Part shown: piece after piece, positions 41,346 through 50,542 of the stretch | How the letters are laid out: the number at the start of each line of letters is the position of its first letter | Position numbering within the stretch: position 1 is the stretch's first letter | DNA from: an uncultured Oscillospiraceae bacterium | GTDB taxonomy: Bacteria; Bacillota; Clostridia; Oscillospirales; Acutalibacteraceae | Direction: 5' to 3' | Length of the DNA: 64,000 nt | Assembly (NCBI GenBank): GCA_949289045.1 | Contig: CASEMN010000001.1 | Coordinates: forward strand, 186,001-250,000 | The notes under the pieces: model-generated | The model's input: only the letters and a program-made list of their open reading frames with translations | What the model was told of the DNA's origin: nothing | The model's database searches: none | Program-made: the position numbers and the translations under genes

Positions 41346-41640
41346 TAATTTTAGAGAAGAAGTTTTGCAAAGTGATCTTCCTGTGCTGGTAGATTTTTGG
41401 GCGGATTGGTGTGCTCCATGTATGATGCTTGCACCTATAATAGAGGAGATTTCAGATGAGCTTGACGGTAGGGTAAATGTATGCAAAATTGATGTAGATC
41501 AGGCTCAGGATCTTGCGGCTACGTATGGAGTTATGAGTATACCCACTCTGATGATTTTCTCAAAAGGAAAAGAAGTAGAGCGTACTGTAGGCTATATGTC
41601 AAAAGAAGATGTTTTGACTTTTGTAGAGAACAATATATAA
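41320..41640 (+). CDS. trxA: Thioredoxin
   Basis: 106 residues. The active site is WADWCAPC (normal WCGPC, with Ala replacing Gly), followed by MLAPIIEEI. The cis-Pro segment is MSIPTLMIF and the end is VLTFVENNI. AGGGGAG lies upstream of the ATG, and the gene overlaps the end of the flavodoxin-like gene by 26 bp. It keeps cytoplasmic thiols reduced. The Ala in the active-site dipeptide should shift the redox potential slightly. Confidence 0.95.
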   Translation: MSTVHVTLSNFREEVLQSDLPVLVDFWADWCAPCMMLAPIIEEISDELDGRVNVCKIDVDQAQDLAATYGVMSIPTLMIFSKGKEVERTVGYMSKEDVLTFVENNI

Positions 41641-41655
41641 ATTTAAATATATCTT

Positions 41656-41683
41656 TAAAAGCGGCAGTATAATGCCGCTTTTA
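41656..41683 (+). terminator. trxA terminator
   Basis: Perfect 11-bp arms (41656-41666, 41673-41683), loop of 6 nt, with TTTTA inside the right arm, 16 bp after the trxA stop. Confidence 0.8.
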
Positions 41684-41690
41684 ATGTATG

Positions 41691-41737
41691 AAAAACTCTG
41701 CCAGCTGCCGGATATATTCACCCGTAGCTGGCAGAGT
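41691..41737 (-). terminator. amt terminator (minus strand)
   Basis: Arms 41695-41706 and 41726-41737 are perfect 12-bp complements. Read on the minus strand, five T residues follow (41695-41691). It ends the amt transcript about 60 bp beyond the stop. Confidence 0.78.
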
Positions 41738-41793
41738 GCAAAGTGTTATAATGAAGAAAAATGTAAGGAGTATTTAATTATTTTATAACGTTT

Positions 41794-43548
41794 TTACTCA
41801 ACATCCTGTAAAGCGTCATAACCTTCTTCGCCGGTACGGATTTTAACGACATTTTCAACGTCGTATACAAAAATCTTACCATCACCGATATGTCCGGTGT
41901 AAAGAACCTTTTTCGCAGTTTCAATTACGCTTCTAACCGGCACCTTGCTTACAACAATATCAATCTGTACCTTGGGAAGAAGACTTGCTTCAACCGGGAT
42001 ACCACGGTAATATTCCGGTTTGCCTTTCTGTATACCGCATCCGAGAACGTGTGATACCGTCATACCGGTAATGCCTATGTTCATCATGGCAGCTTTAAGG
42101 GTTTCAAATTTTGATTCTTTGCATATAATTTCAATCTTGGTGAATTTGGGCGAATCGCTGTCGAATGAAGGCATCTTTTTAACAGGAATAGCTTCTGCAA
42201 CAGGAACGTCACCAGTTACTGCAACTGCATCATCGTAACCATAGTCAAGGCTTTCAACAGCCGGAGCAAAATCGGCATATGCGCTTGGAAGACCGTGCTC
42301 AGTTACATCAAGCCCTTTGATTTCCTCTTCGGCGGATACACGCAGACCGACGGTTTTCTTAATGATGAAGAACGCCAGAGTCATAGTAACGATTGTCCAT
42401 GCAAGAACAGCTAAGATACCCAAAACCTGAACACCGAGAAGCCTTGCGCTTCCTGTATAGAAAAGGCCTTCGAGACCGGCAGGAGCACTGGGGTTAGCCA
42501 ATAAACCGACTGCGATAGTACCCCAAACACCGTTTGCCAAATGAACTCCAACAGCACCGACGGGGTCATCAATGTGAAGCTTTAAATCTAAGAACTCTAC
42601 AACTACAACAACGAGAACACCTGAAACTATACCGACTACAAAAGAGCCTAATGCATCAAGCGCATCGCATCCTGCGGTGATACCAACTAGTCCTGCAAGA
42701 GAAGCATTCAAACACATTGAGACATCCGGTTTGCCGTTTTTAATCCAAGTAAATATCATGGTGGTGCATGTCGCAACTGCGGGTGCTATAGTTGTAGTAA
42801 GGAAGATTGAAGCCAGAGAGGCTTTGTCCCATGCAGCTGCACCGTTAAAGCCATACCATCCGAACCAGAGAACGAAACAACCGAGTGCTCCTAAAGTGAT
42901 TGAGTGACCGGGAATAGCATTTACTTTAGTAACCTTTCCACTCTTTTTATCCCTGACATATTTGCCGAGACGGGGACCAACCATGATTGCGCCGATAAGA
43001 GCTGTTACACCGCCTACTGAGTGGATTGCTGCGGAGCCAGCAAAATCGTGGAATCCGAGCTGCGCAAGCCATCCCTGTGAGTTCCAAATCCAACCGGCTT
43101 CAATGGGATAAACTATAAGAGAAATTACTGCCGAATAAATGCAGTAGGATATAAACTTTGTTCTTTCAGCCATTGAACCTGAAACAATGGTAGCGGCAGT
43201 TGCACAGAAAACCAGGTTAAACACAAAGCTTGATGCGTTTTCTGCAATAAATCCACCGAAATCCGTGAAGATTCCGAGGTTTGGAATACCGATAATTCCA
43301 AACATATAATCTTCTGCCATCATTAAGCCGAAACCGAGAAAAACGAACATAACCGTACCGATGCAGAAATCCATCAAATTCTTCATTATGATGTTTCCTG
43401 CATTTTTCGCTCTGGTAAATCCTGTTTCAACCATAGCGAAACCAGCCTGCATGAAAAATACAAGGGCCGCACCGATTAAAAACCAAACTCCGAAAACTTC
43501 GCTTGTAACCGCTTCTTGTACAAGCTTGGTGATTTCTTCCATTGCCAT
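41794..43548 (-). CDS. amt: Ammonium transporter fused to a PII signalling domain
   Basis: 584 residues. The first 420 form the Amt/MEP/Rh transporter: FMQAGFAMVETGFTRAKNAGNI, then GSAAIHSVGGVTALIGA and DDPVGAVGVHLANGVWGT carry the pore His pair regions, with about 11 membrane helices. A linker of about 50 residues follows. Residues 469-584 are a complete PII/GlnK domain (FTKIEIICKESKFETLKAAM, T-loop with QKGKPEYYRG, then LLPKVQIDIVV and GHIGDGKIFVYDVENVVKIRTGE). In most bacteria GlnK is separate and plugs the transporter; here it is covalently attached. AGGAG lies 8 nt upstream. A leader with two hairpins and a small ORF precede it. Confidence 0.96.
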   Translation of the reverse strand: MAMEEITKLVQEAVTSEVFGVWFLIGAALVFFMQAGFAMVETGFTRAKNAGNIIMKNLMDFCIGTVMFVFLGFGLMMAEDYMFGIIGIPNLGIFTDFGGFIAENASSFVFNLVFCATAATIVSGSMAERTKFISYCIYSAVISLIVYPIEAGWIWNSQGWLAQLGFHDFAGSAAIHSVGGVTALIGAIMVGPRLGKYVRDKKSGKVTKVNAIPGHSITLGALGCFVLWFGWYGFNGAAAWDKASLASIFLTTTIAPAVATCTTMIFTWIKNGKPDVSMCLNASLAGLVGITAGCDALDALGSFVVGIVSGVLVVVVVEFLDLKLHIDDPVGAVGVHLANGVWGTIAVGLLANPSAPAGLEGLFYTGSARLLGVQVLGILAVLAWTIVTMTLAFFIIKKTVGLRVSAEEEIKGLDVTEHGLPSAYADFAPAVESLDYGYDDAVAVTGDVPVAEAIPVKKMPSFDSDSPKFTKIEIICKESKFETLKAAMMNIGITGMTVSHVLGCGIQKGKPEYYRGIPVEASLLPKVQIDIVVSKVPVRSVIETAKKVLYTGHIGDGKIFVYDVENVVKIRTGEEGYDALQDVE

Positions 43549-43594
43549 ATTAACATCTCCTGTTTTAAATTTTCTTTGGTAAGTTTTTTAATAC

Positions 43595-43783
43595 TTATCC
43601 GTCCGGAGCAGTAGATATTAAGTTTTGGTATTGAGTAGTCGCTTCGGTAAAAGGCAAAAACCAAAGTGGTCTTATCCAATGCTTAATTTCCCAATTTCCG
43701 GCAGCGCAGTCAAACTGATAAGTTGCACTTACAAAGCAACTGTTAGAAATAGGGTTTTCAAAATATCTGGATATTTTCAGCAC
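43595..43783 (-). CDS. Candidate 62-residue leader protein upstream of amt
   Basis: GTG start at 43783 with AAAGGAGG on the minus strand 7 nt upstream, an ideal ribosome binding site; stop at 43595, 47 bp before the amt start. The sequence is aromatic-rich (ISNSCFVSATYQFDCAAGNWEIKHWIRPLWFLPF) and not recognised. Position within the same transcript and the strong site argue for translation, perhaps as a regulatory or partner peptide of the transporter. Confidence 0.5.
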   Translation of the reverse strand: MLKISRYFENPISNSCFVSATYQFDCAAGNWEIKHWIRPLWFLPFTEATTQYQNLISTAPDG

Positions 43784-43803
43784 ATGGATTCCTCCTTTCA
43801 ATG

Positions 43804-43919
43804 GGTAAAATAATAAAGGCAAAGATATCTTTCAAAGTAATTAGAAAGACGTCTTTGCCTTTATTTTGAATTGTCTTTAAAATAATAAAGCGTCTTTGAG
43901 CACTTATGCTCAAAGACGC
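43804..43919 (-). promoter_or_regulatory. Tandem hairpin leader of the amt transcript (putative attenuator)
   Basis: Two terminator-like hairpins lie between the promoter and the small ORF. Hairpin 1 has perfect 13-bp arms at 43890-43902 and 43907-43919 with a 4-nt loop. Hairpin 2 pairs 43812-43832 with 43846-43865 (two mismatches). On the minus strand each is followed by a TTATTATTTT-like tail. The two share the word GTCTTT with flanking AT-rich sequence. Read-through would have to be permitted by an antitermination signal, such as an ANTAR protein, when nitrogen is scarce; the factor is not identified. Confidence 0.6.
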
Positions 43920-43938
43920 CCTTGCCTTTATGTTCCGA

Positions 43939-43967
43939 ATTTTACCGCTTCTTAGCAGGATTGTCAA
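43939..43967 (-). promoter_or_regulatory. amt promoter
   Basis: On the minus strand TTGACA (43967-43962) and TAAAAT (43944-43939) are separated by 17 bp, a near-consensus sigma-A promoter. Transcription starts about 10 bp before hairpin 1. Confidence 0.78.
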
Positions 43968-44141
43968 TCACTTTTTGGATATTCGTAAAAATCCTTAACA
44001 TATATGCACAAATCATTAAACTGAAACTAAAAAATTGTTGATTTTTAACAATGAGCTGGAACTTTTAAGAAATGAAGCAGAAATAGTTATGCTATATATA
44101 TTATAATATCCGTTCCCTGAGTGTTTTTTGCTTCTTATATG

Positions 44142-44170
44142 TTGCCCTTGACTTTTTGTTATGATATAAT
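44142..44170 (+). promoter_or_regulatory. ruvC operon promoter
   Basis: TTGCCC (44142-44147) and TATAAT (44165-44170), spacer 17 bp, about 40 bp before the ruvC start. It probably drives the long ruvC-to-Clp gene run, with internal promoters likely. Confidence 0.7.
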
Positions 44171-44209
44171 TAAACGAATATGTAATGTTTTACAGAGGAG
44201 CAAGCGAAT

Positions 44210-44716
44210 TTGAGAGTTTTAGGAATAGACCCTGGATATGCGATTGTAGGCTACGGTGTGGTAGACTATATAGGTAATAAGTTCAGCGTAGTGGAATATG
44301 GTGCTGTAACAACTCAGGCAGGAGTTCCTTTTGACAGAAGGCTTGAAACTATCTACGATGATATTACTGCGATTATGCTTAGAACTTCTCCTCAGGCACT
44401 TTCTATGGAAAAGCTTTTTTATAACAACAACGCAAAAACTGTAATTGATGTAAGTCAGGCAAGGGGAGTGTTAATGCTTGCCGCAAGAAAAAACGGTCTC
44501 GAGGTTTTTGAATACACTCCTTTACAGGTAAAACAGAGCGTTGTGGGATATGGCAGAGCTGAAAAGAAACAGGTTCAGGAAATGACAAGAAGAATACTTG
44601 GACTCGAATCCATTCCAAAGCCTGACGACACCGCCGATGCGCTTGCTATGGCGATATGTCATGCCCATTGCAGCGGTTCTCTAATGGGTAAACTCAGAAC
44701 ACGGGGGTACAGATAA
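44210..44716 (+). CDS. ruvC: Crossover junction endodeoxyribonuclease RuvC
   Basis: 168 residues from TTG 44210, with GAGGAG 9 nt upstream. RVLGIDPGYAIVGYGVV holds the first catalytic Asp. MEKLFYNNNAKTVIDVSQARGVLML supplies the Glu region and the DNA wedge. PKPDDTADALAMAICHAH ends with the last Asp pair. It cuts Holliday junctions made during recombinational repair, with RuvAB. The stop overlaps the ruvA start by one base. Confidence 0.97.
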   Translation: MRVLGIDPGYAIVGYGVVDYIGNKFSVVEYGAVTTQAGVPFDRRLETIYDDITAIMLRTSPQALSMEKLFYNNNAKTVIDVSQARGVLMLAARKNGLEVFEYTPLQVKQSVVGYGRAEKKQVQEMTRRILGLESIPKPDDTADALAMAICHAHCSGSLMGKLRTRGYR

Positions 44717-45321
44717 TGTTTTATTCTCTTACGGGAAATATAATTTATTTAGATTTAAATTCGGTAGCTGTTGAGTGCTCCGGCGTAGGCTTTAAGTGCT
44801 TTACAACAATGAATACTTTAAGAAAAATCGGTGGAAACGGCAGTAAAGTTACCCTTTATACACATCTTAACGTCCGAGAGGATGCCCTCGATCTTTTTGG
44901 ATTTGCTGACACATATGAGCTTGACTTTTTTAAGCTACTGATTTCGGTATCTGGAGTCGGACCCAAAGCAGCTCTTGCTATTCTTTCAGAACTTGACCCG
45001 GACAAGCTTGCGCTATGTATAGCTTCCGGTGACAGTAAAGCCATTACCAAAGCACAGGGAGTGGGTCCAAAGCTTGCCCAGAGAGTTGTTTTGGAACTCA
45101 AAGATAAAGTAAAAGGTATTGCCCATGAAGATAACGGCGGTTACGATCTTGTGGCTGCGGAAGCTGCAACCAGCTCTGCAGCAGGTTCTGAAGCGGTTAG
45201 TGCTCTTATGGTGCTTGGATATACCCAAAGTGAGGCTGCAACGGCTGTTGGTAAGCTTGACCAGTCGCTGTCGGTAGAAGAAATGATAAAGCAGGCGTTA
45301 AAATCGCTTGCCGGAAGGTGA
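44716..45321 (+). CDS. ruvA: Holliday junction DNA helicase subunit RuvA
   Basis: 201 residues. The N-terminal OB fold is followed by the helix-hairpin-helix pair FFKLLISVSGVGPKAALAILSEL and ITKAQGVGPKLAQRVVLELKDKV. The C-terminal domain III (VSALMVLGYTQSEAATAVGKL) contacts RuvB. It binds four-way junctions and recruits RuvB. Normal length, overlaps ruvC by one base and lies 5 bp before ruvB. Confidence 0.97.
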   Translation: MFYSLTGNIIYLDLNSVAVECSGVGFKCFTTMNTLRKIGGNGSKVTLYTHLNVREDALDLFGFADTYELDFFKLLISVSGVGPKAALAILSELDPDKLALCIASGDSKAITKAQGVGPKLAQRVVLELKDKVKGIAHEDNGGYDLVAAEAATSSAAGSEAVSALMVLGYTQSEAATAVGKLDQSLSVEEMIKQALKSLAGR

Positions 45322-45326
45322 TTTGA

Positions 45327-46352
45327 ATGGAAATGGATTTTGAAAATAGAATAGTTGCTCCTGAATTTCTTTCTGCCGATTCGGATATAGAAGTTTCTCT
45401 TCGTCCTAAAACCCTTGATGAGTATATCGGTCAGGAAAAAGCTAAGGAAAATTTAAGAGTTTATATTGAAGCAGCAAGAAAAAGAGGGGATACCCTTGAT
45501 CATGTGCTTTTATACGGACCTCCCGGTCTCGGAAAAACCACTCTTGCGGGTATCATTGCAAACGAGATGGGAGTTAATATAAGAATAACTTCAGGTCCCG
45601 CCATTGAAAAGCCGGGAGATCTTGCAGCACTGCTTTCAAACCTTGACGAGGGTGATGTACTTTTTATTGATGAAATCCATCGTCTTTCAAAAAGCGTTGA
45701 AGAAGTGCTTTATCCTGCCATGGAAGATAACAGCCTTGACATAATCATAGGAAAAGGACCTTCTGCAAGGTCAATCAGGATTGATCTGCCCCACTTTACC
45801 CTTGTAGGAGCAACTACAAGAGCTGGTCAGCTTACAGCTCCTTTGCGTGACAGATTCGGAGTTATTCTCCGCTTGGAACTTTATACTCCCGAACAGCTTG
45901 GCAGCATTGTTCACAGAAGTGCAGGAATACTCGGAATTGAAATAGATGAAGAAGGTGCGGTTCAGATTGCATCCCGTTCAAGAGGAACACCGAGAATTGC
46001 AAACCGTCTTTTAAAAAGAGCGAGGGATTTTGCTCAGGTTGTAGGCAACGGTATTATCACTAAGGAAAGCGCCTGTATTGCTCTTAACAGAATGGAAATT
46101 GATGAGTTGGGTCTCGACTCCATTGACCGCCGTCTTTTATCCACAATGATAAAGAATTACAATGGCGGACCGGTTGGACTTGAAACTATTGCCGCTGCAA
46201 TCGGTGAGGAAGCAATAACCATTGAGGATGTCTATGAGCCTTATCTTATGCAGATTGGATTTTTGAGCAGAACGCCGCGAGGCAGAATGGTGACTCCTGC
46301 CGGATATGCTCATTTGGGTATGGAAACGGACGGTCAGCAGCGACTTATTTGA
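45327..46352 (+). CDS. ruvB: Holliday junction branch migration ATPase RuvB
   Basis: 341 residues. [23 protein letters not shown] opens the AAA+ domain. Walker A is [12 protein letters not shown] and Walker B is [32 protein letters not shown] holds sensor 1 and the arginine finger. A C-terminal winged helix ([20 protein letters not shown]) contacts DNA. It drives branch migration as a hexamer flanking RuvA. Complete. Confidence 0.98.
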   Translation: MEMDFENRIVAPEFLSADSDIEVSLRPKTLDEYIGQEKAKENLRVYIEAARKRGDTLDHVLLYGPPGLGKTTLAGIIANEMGVNIRITSGPAIEKPGDLAALLSNLDEGDVLFIDEIHRLSKSVEEVLYPAMEDNSLDIIIGKGPSARSIRIDLPHFTLVGATTRAGQLTAPLRDRFGVILRLELYTPEQLGSIVHRSAGILGIEIDEEGAVQIASRSRGTPRIANRLLKRARDFAQVVGNGIITKESACIALNRMEIDELGLDSIDRRLLSTMIKNYNGGPVGLETIAAAIGEEAITIEDVYEPYLMQIGFLSRTPRGRMVTPAGYAHLGMETDGQQRLI

Positions 46353-46377
46353 ATTTTTACCGAAGGGAATTTGAAAA

Positions 46378-47241
46378 ATGCGAGCTTCACTTGACTGGAA
46401 AGATTATGAGCTTATAGACTGTTCATGCGGAGAGCGTCTTGAAAGATGGGGACAGCATATTCTTATTCGTCCCGACCCGCAGGTTATATGGAAAACACCA
46501 AAAAGAAATCCCGTGTGGAAGAATGCCGATGCACGGTATATTCGCTCTAATACAGGCGGAGGAAGATGGGAAGTTTATAAAAAGCTCCCCGACCGCTGGG
46601 AGATAAGCTATAAAGATTTATCCTTTAATATAAAGACTATGGGATTTAAGCATACTGGACTTTTCCCTGAGCAGGCTGTAAACTGGGATCTCATAAGAGA
46701 GATAATAAGAAACGCCGGAAGACCTGTAAAGGTTTTAAACCTGTTTGCCTATACCGGTGGAGCCACAATTGCAGCTCTTGCTGAAAATGCTCAGACTGTA
46801 CACGTTGACGCTTCCAAAGGAATGGTTTACTGGGCGAAGGAAAATGCGGTTTCTTCATCTTTTGCGGATAGAAGTGTAAGGTGGCTTGTGGATGACTGCA
46901 TTAAGTTTGTCCAAAGAGAAATAAGAAGAGGCAATAAATACGATATTATAATTATGGATCCTCCTTCATATGGAAGAGGTCCCGGCGGAGAGGTCTGGAA
47001 GCTTGAAGATTCTGTCTATGAGTTTGTAGAGCTGTGTTCTCAGGTTGTTTCCGACAATGCTCTCGCACTGTTTCTTAATTCATATACAACTGGTCTTTCT
47101 TCTGCAGTTATGGAGTACATTTTGTCAGCTGTAATGTGCCCCAAATTCGGTGGTTCAGTAAGTGGCGATGAAATAGGACTCAAAGCAACCTCTTCCGGAC
47201 TTATTCTTCCCTGTGGTGCAACTGCGATTTGGAGAAAGTGA
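46378..47241 (+). CDS. Class I SAM-dependent methyltransferase (RlmK/RlmI-like)
   Basis: 287 residues. An N-terminal region of about 85 residues containing [15 protein letters not shown] leads into the SAM-binding strand [16 protein letters not shown] and the acidic [37 protein letters not shown] is the DPPSY catalytic motif of rRNA cytosine/guanine methyltransferases of the RlmI/RlmK type. GAAGGGA precedes the ATG. It follows ruvB by 25 bp. It probably methylates 23S rRNA, but the exact nucleotide is unknown. Confidence 0.88.
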   Translation: MRASLDWKDYELIDCSCGERLERWGQHILIRPDPQVIWKTPKRNPVWKNADARYIRSNTGGGRWEVYKKLPDRWEISYKDLSFNIKTMGFKHTGLFPEQAVNWDLIREIIRNAGRPVKVLNLFAYTGGATIAALAENAQTVHVDASKGMVYWAKENAVSSSFADRSVRWLVDDCIKFVQREIRRGNKYDIIIMDPPSYGRGPGGEVWKLEDSVYEFVELCSQVVSDNALALFLNSYTTGLSSAVMEYILSAVMCPKFGGSVSGDEIGLKATSSGLILPCGATAIWRK

Positions 47242-47254
47242 GAGGTGGCATCAG

Positions 47255-48109
47255 ATGAAAAAGCCTATTATTGAATTTCAGAATGTTAGTTTTAGATATG
47301 ACAGCGAAGAAGAAGGTGTACAGCTTCCTCTCGTTGCAGAAAACCTGAATCTGCAAATCCACGAAGGGGAGTTTGTGGCGATACTTGGACACAATGGTTC
47401 AGGTAAATCCACTTTGGCAAAACTTACAAATGCCATTTTGCTTCCCACTTCCGGTAAAGTTTTAGTTGACGGAATGGATACAAATGAAGAAGATCTTAAA
47501 ATAAAAATAAGGCAGACCGTGGGAATGGTTTTCCAGAATCCCGACAATCAGATTGTTGCAACAATAGTAGAAGAGGATGTAGCTTTTGGCCCAGAAAACC
47601 TTGGCGTAGAGCCTAAGGAAATACGCAGGAGAGTTGATGAATCTCTCAAAGCTGTTGGAATGTATGAATTCAGAAAAAGAGAACCACACAGACTTTCTGG
47701 CGGACAGAAACAGCGAGTGGCAATAGCGGGAATTATCGCAATGCTTCCCAGATGCATAGTCCTCGATGAGCCGACTGCCATGCTTGACCCAAGGGGCAGG
47801 CAGGAGGTTATGTCAACAATGCTCAAATTAAACCGTGAAATGGGAATGACAGTCGTTTTCATAACTCACTTTATGGATGAAGCAGTACAGGCAGACAGAG
47901 TTGTTGTTATGGACGACGCAAAGATAATAATGGACGGAAAACCGAAAGAGGTATTTAATCAAGTTGACAGGCTTGAAGAAATCGGACTTGATGTTCCGCA
48001 GCCCACAAAGCTTGCTCAGCTTTTAAGGCAGGAAGGTTATAATTTACCCGACGATATTCTTGATGTTGATGAATGTATAGAGAAGCTTTCGGCTTTTTTG
48101 GAGGAATAA
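47255..48109 (+). CDS. ecfA1: ECF transporter ATPase EcfA1
   Basis: 284 residues from the ATG at 47255; a longer frame starts at 47213 inside the previous gene. Walker [15 protein letters not shown]-loop [11 protein letters not shown] (the NPDNQ form is typical of EcfA1), signature [13 protein letters not shown], Walker [14 protein letters not shown] and H-loop VFITHFMDE are all intact. With EcfA2 and EcfT it forms the energising module for substrate-specific S components that import vitamins and metals. Confidence 0.95.
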   Translation: MKKPIIEFQNVSFRYDSEEEGVQLPLVAENLNLQIHEGEFVAILGHNGSGKSTLAKLTNAILLPTSGKVLVDGMDTNEEDLKIKIRQTVGMVFQNPDNQIVATIVEEDVAFGPENLGVEPKEIRRRVDESLKAVGMYEFRKREPHRLSGGQKQRVAIAGIIAMLPRCIVLDEPTAMLDPRGRQEVMSTMLKLNREMGMTVVFITHFMDEAVQADRVVVMDDAKIIMDGKPKEVFNQVDRLEEIGLDVPQPTKLAQLLRQEGYNLPDDILDVDECIEKLSAFLEE

Positions 48110-48112
48110 ACA

Positions 48113-48976
48113 TTGTCTGTAATCAGAACTGAAAATCTTACGCATATTTATAATAAAGGTACGCCTTTTCAGATGGCGGCAATTGATAATGTAAATATTG
48201 AAATAGAAAAAGGTGAGCTTGTAGGTATTATAGGACATACAGGTTCGGGTAAGTCTACCCTTATTCAACATCTTAACGGACTTTTAAAGCCGGAAAGCGG
48301 AAAGATATATTTAGATGGTGAGGATATTTGGGCTGACAAATCCAAAATCAGAAATGTTAGGTTCAAAGTCGGTCTTTGTTTTCAGTATCCTGAATATCAG
48401 CTTTTTGAAGAAACCGTATATAAGGATATAGCTTTTGGTCCTACCAATATGGGGCTTAGCGAAGCAGAGATTGATAAAAGAGTAAGGGAAGCTGCAAACT
48501 TCGTAGGCCTCAAATCCGAATATCTTGAAAAATCTCCTTTTGACCTTTCGGGAGGAGAAAAGAGAAGAGCGGCAATTGCCGGAGTAATGGCAATGCAGCC
48601 GGAAGTTCTCATTATGGACGAACCAACCGCTGGCCTTGATCCAAAGGGTAGAGACCGAATTCTCTCAATGCTTAAAGAATACCGTGAAGAGACCGGAAGC
48701 ACAGTGCTTCTTGTTTCTCACAGCATGGAGGATGTTGCAAAACTTGCCACAAAAGTTTTGGTTATGAATGATTCACATGCGGTTATGTATGGCAGTGTAA
48801 GTGAAGTTTATTCAAGAGGCGAAGAGCTTTCAGAAATGGGACTTAATGTTCCGCAGATAACGAGAGTTTTCATGGGGCTTAAAGCTAAAGGGTTTAACGT
48901 AAACGAAGGCATTTATACTGTTGAACAGGGGTTAAATGAAATTATAAGACTTAAAAAGGAGCGTTGCGGAAAATGA
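48113..48976 (+). CDS. ecfA2: ECF transporter ATPase EcfA2
   Basis: 287 residues from TTG 48113, with GGAGG 8 nt upstream. Walker A GHTGSGKSTLIQHL, Q-loop CFQYPEYQLFEETV (the YPEYQ form marks EcfA2), signature LSGGEKRRAAIAG, Walker B VLIMDEPTAGLDP and H-loop VSHSMED. The gene is 3 bp after ecfA1 and its stop overlaps the ecfT start. It pairs with EcfA1 as the ATPase heterodimer. Confidence 0.95.
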   Translation: MSVIRTENLTHIYNKGTPFQMAAIDNVNIEIEKGELVGIIGHTGSGKSTLIQHLNGLLKPESGKIYLDGEDIWADKSKIRNVRFKVGLCFQYPEYQLFEETVYKDIAFGPTNMGLSEAEIDKRVREAANFVGLKSEYLEKSPFDLSGGEKRRAAIAGVMAMQPEVLIMDEPTAGLDPKGRDRILSMLKEYREETGSTVLLVSHSMEDVAKLATKVLVMNDSHAVMYGSVSEVYSRGEELSEMGLNVPQITRVFMGLKAKGFNVNEGIYTVEQGLNEIIRLKKERCGK

Positions 48977-49788
48977 TTAAAGATATTACAATTGGCCAGT
49001 ATTTTCCGGCAGACTCTTTTTTACATCGTCTTGATCCCAGAACAAAACTGGTTATGACTTTTGTCTTTATTGTAACTGTATTTGTTTCAAAAAACTTTTT
49101 TAATCTTGGTTTGGTTTGTCTTGTAGTTGTTGCCGCTGTAGCAGTTTCAAAAGTTCCTGTACAGACTATTTTCAAAAGTCTTAAAGCAATTACGGCTCTC
49201 GTTATTTTTACATCGGCAATAAACATATTCTTTGTTGAAACCGGTGATACTCTGGTTAAATATAGCTTTATTCATATAACAACAGGCGGTGTATATACTG
49301 CCATTTTTGTAGCTATAAGAATTATTTGCTTAATTATCAGCAGTTCGCTTTTAACTTACACAACTACTCCCACAATGCTTACGGACGCTATTGAATGGAG
49401 TATGTCTCCCCTTAAACTTTTAAAAGTAAATTCACACTATATTGCAATGATAATGACAATCGCTTTAAGATTTATTCCTACTCTTATTGATGAAATTGAC
49501 AGAATAATGAGCGCACAAAAGGCGAGGGGAGCCGATATGGAGACAGGAAATTTTGTTCAGCGCATAAAGGCGATGATCCCGATTTTCGTACCGCTGCTTG
49601 TTTCTTCTTTCCGCAGAGCTTATGAGCTTGCCTTTGCTATGGAATGCAGGTGTTACAGCGGCGGAAAAGGCCGAACAAGAATGAAGCAGATGAAATTTAA
49701 AGGCAGAGATTTTGCAGCAGGTTTTGCTGTTGTTGCAATTCTTGCCGGTGTAATAGTATTGAATGTTTTTGTAACTCCGGTGATGTAA
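48973..49788 (+). CDS. ecfT: ECF transporter transmembrane subunit EcfT
   Basis: 271 residues from the ATG at 48973 (ATGA overlap with ecfA2; AAGGAG 11 nt upstream). Five or six membrane helices are followed by the coupling-helix motifs AQKARGADM and FAMECRCYSGG, diagnostic of EcfT (Ala-Arg-Gly sequences). It links the ATPases to S components. No S-component gene lies nearby, so it serves several scattered ones. Confidence 0.95.
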   Translation: MIKDITIGQYFPADSFLHRLDPRTKLVMTFVFIVTVFVSKNFFNLGLVCLVVVAAVAVSKVPVQTIFKSLKAITALVIFTSAINIFFVETGDTLVKYSFIHITTGGVYTAIFVAIRIICLIISSSLLTYTTTPTMLTDAIEWSMSPLKLLKVNSHYIAMIMTIALRFIPTLIDEIDRIMSAQKARGADMETGNFVQRIKAMIPIFVPLLVSSFRRAYELAFAMECRCYSGGKGRTRMKQMKFKGRDFAAGFAVVAILAGVIVLNVFVTPVM

Positions 49789-49789
49789 A

Positions 49790-50542
49790 ATGAGAAATTT
49801 ACTGCTCACACTGTCCTTTGACGGAACTAATTACTGCGGCTGGCAGATACAACCAAACGGTGATACCGTGCAGCAGCGTGTACAGGATGCCTGTTCGCTT
49901 ATTAACGGAGAGAAAACCACTGTAACCGGATGCAGCAGAACAGATTCAGGTGTTCACGCAAATAATTTTTGCTGTACTTTTCGTACTCAGAAAGAAATAC
50001 AGTGTGAAAAAATCGTATATGCTCTTAACGGCAATTTGCCTGATGATATTGCTGTAAAATCCTGTGAAGAGGTATCTGAAAATTTTCATCCGAGGTACGA
50101 CTGCACAAAAAAGGAATATATTTACAGAATATGGAATTCTCGTCTCAAAAACCCTTTTGAATATAAATACTCTCTTCAGTATAAGAGAATGCTTGATGAG
50201 AAACTACTGAATGAAGCGGCCCAAAAATTTATAGGTACTTATGATTTTAAAGGCTTTTGCTCGTCAGGAAGCAGTGTACAGTCAACAGTAAGAACGATAT
50301 ATAATGCAGATGTGAAAAGATGCGGAGATATGGTTATATTTACCGTATGCGGAAATGGTTTTCTCTATAATATGGTTCGCATTATGACGGGAACACTTTT
50401 GGCTGTTGCTGAAAATAAAATTAGCAAAGAAGATATAGAACAAATTATTTTATCCGGTGACAGAAAAAAGGCAGGAATAACTGTACCGTCTAAAGGTTTG
50501 TTTTTAAATAAAGTGTACTATGGAGGTGAATGTTTTGGCTGA
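49790..50542 (+). CDS. truA: tRNA pseudouridine(38-40) synthase TruA
   Basis: 250 residues. LSFDGTNYCGWQIQPNGDTVQQRV opens the fold and GCSRTDSGVHANNF contains the catalytic Asp. HPRYDCTKKEYIYRI and FCSSGSSVQSTVRTI are conserved blocks, with FLYNMVRIMTGTLL near the end. It converts U38-U40 of the tRNA anticodon arm to pseudouridine. One base after ecfT; its stop overlaps the start of the next gene. Confidence 0.96.
   Translation: MRNLLLTLSFDGTNYCGWQIQPNGDTVQQRVQDACSLINGEKTTVTGCSRTDSGVHANNFCCTFRTQKEIQCEKIVYALNGNLPDDIAVKSCEEVSENFHPRYDCTKKEYIYRIWNSRLKNPFEYKYSLQYKRMLDEKLLNEAAQKFIGTYDFKGFCSSGSSVQSTVRTIYNADVKRCGDMVIFTVCGNGFLYNMVRIMTGTLLAVAENKISKEDIEQIILSGDRKKAGITVPSKGLFLNKVYYGGECFG

Noticed and set aside
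43804..43919. Known glutamine riboswitch upstream of amt
   Set aside because: The hairpins lack the conserved core I would expect for that class; they look like terminators.
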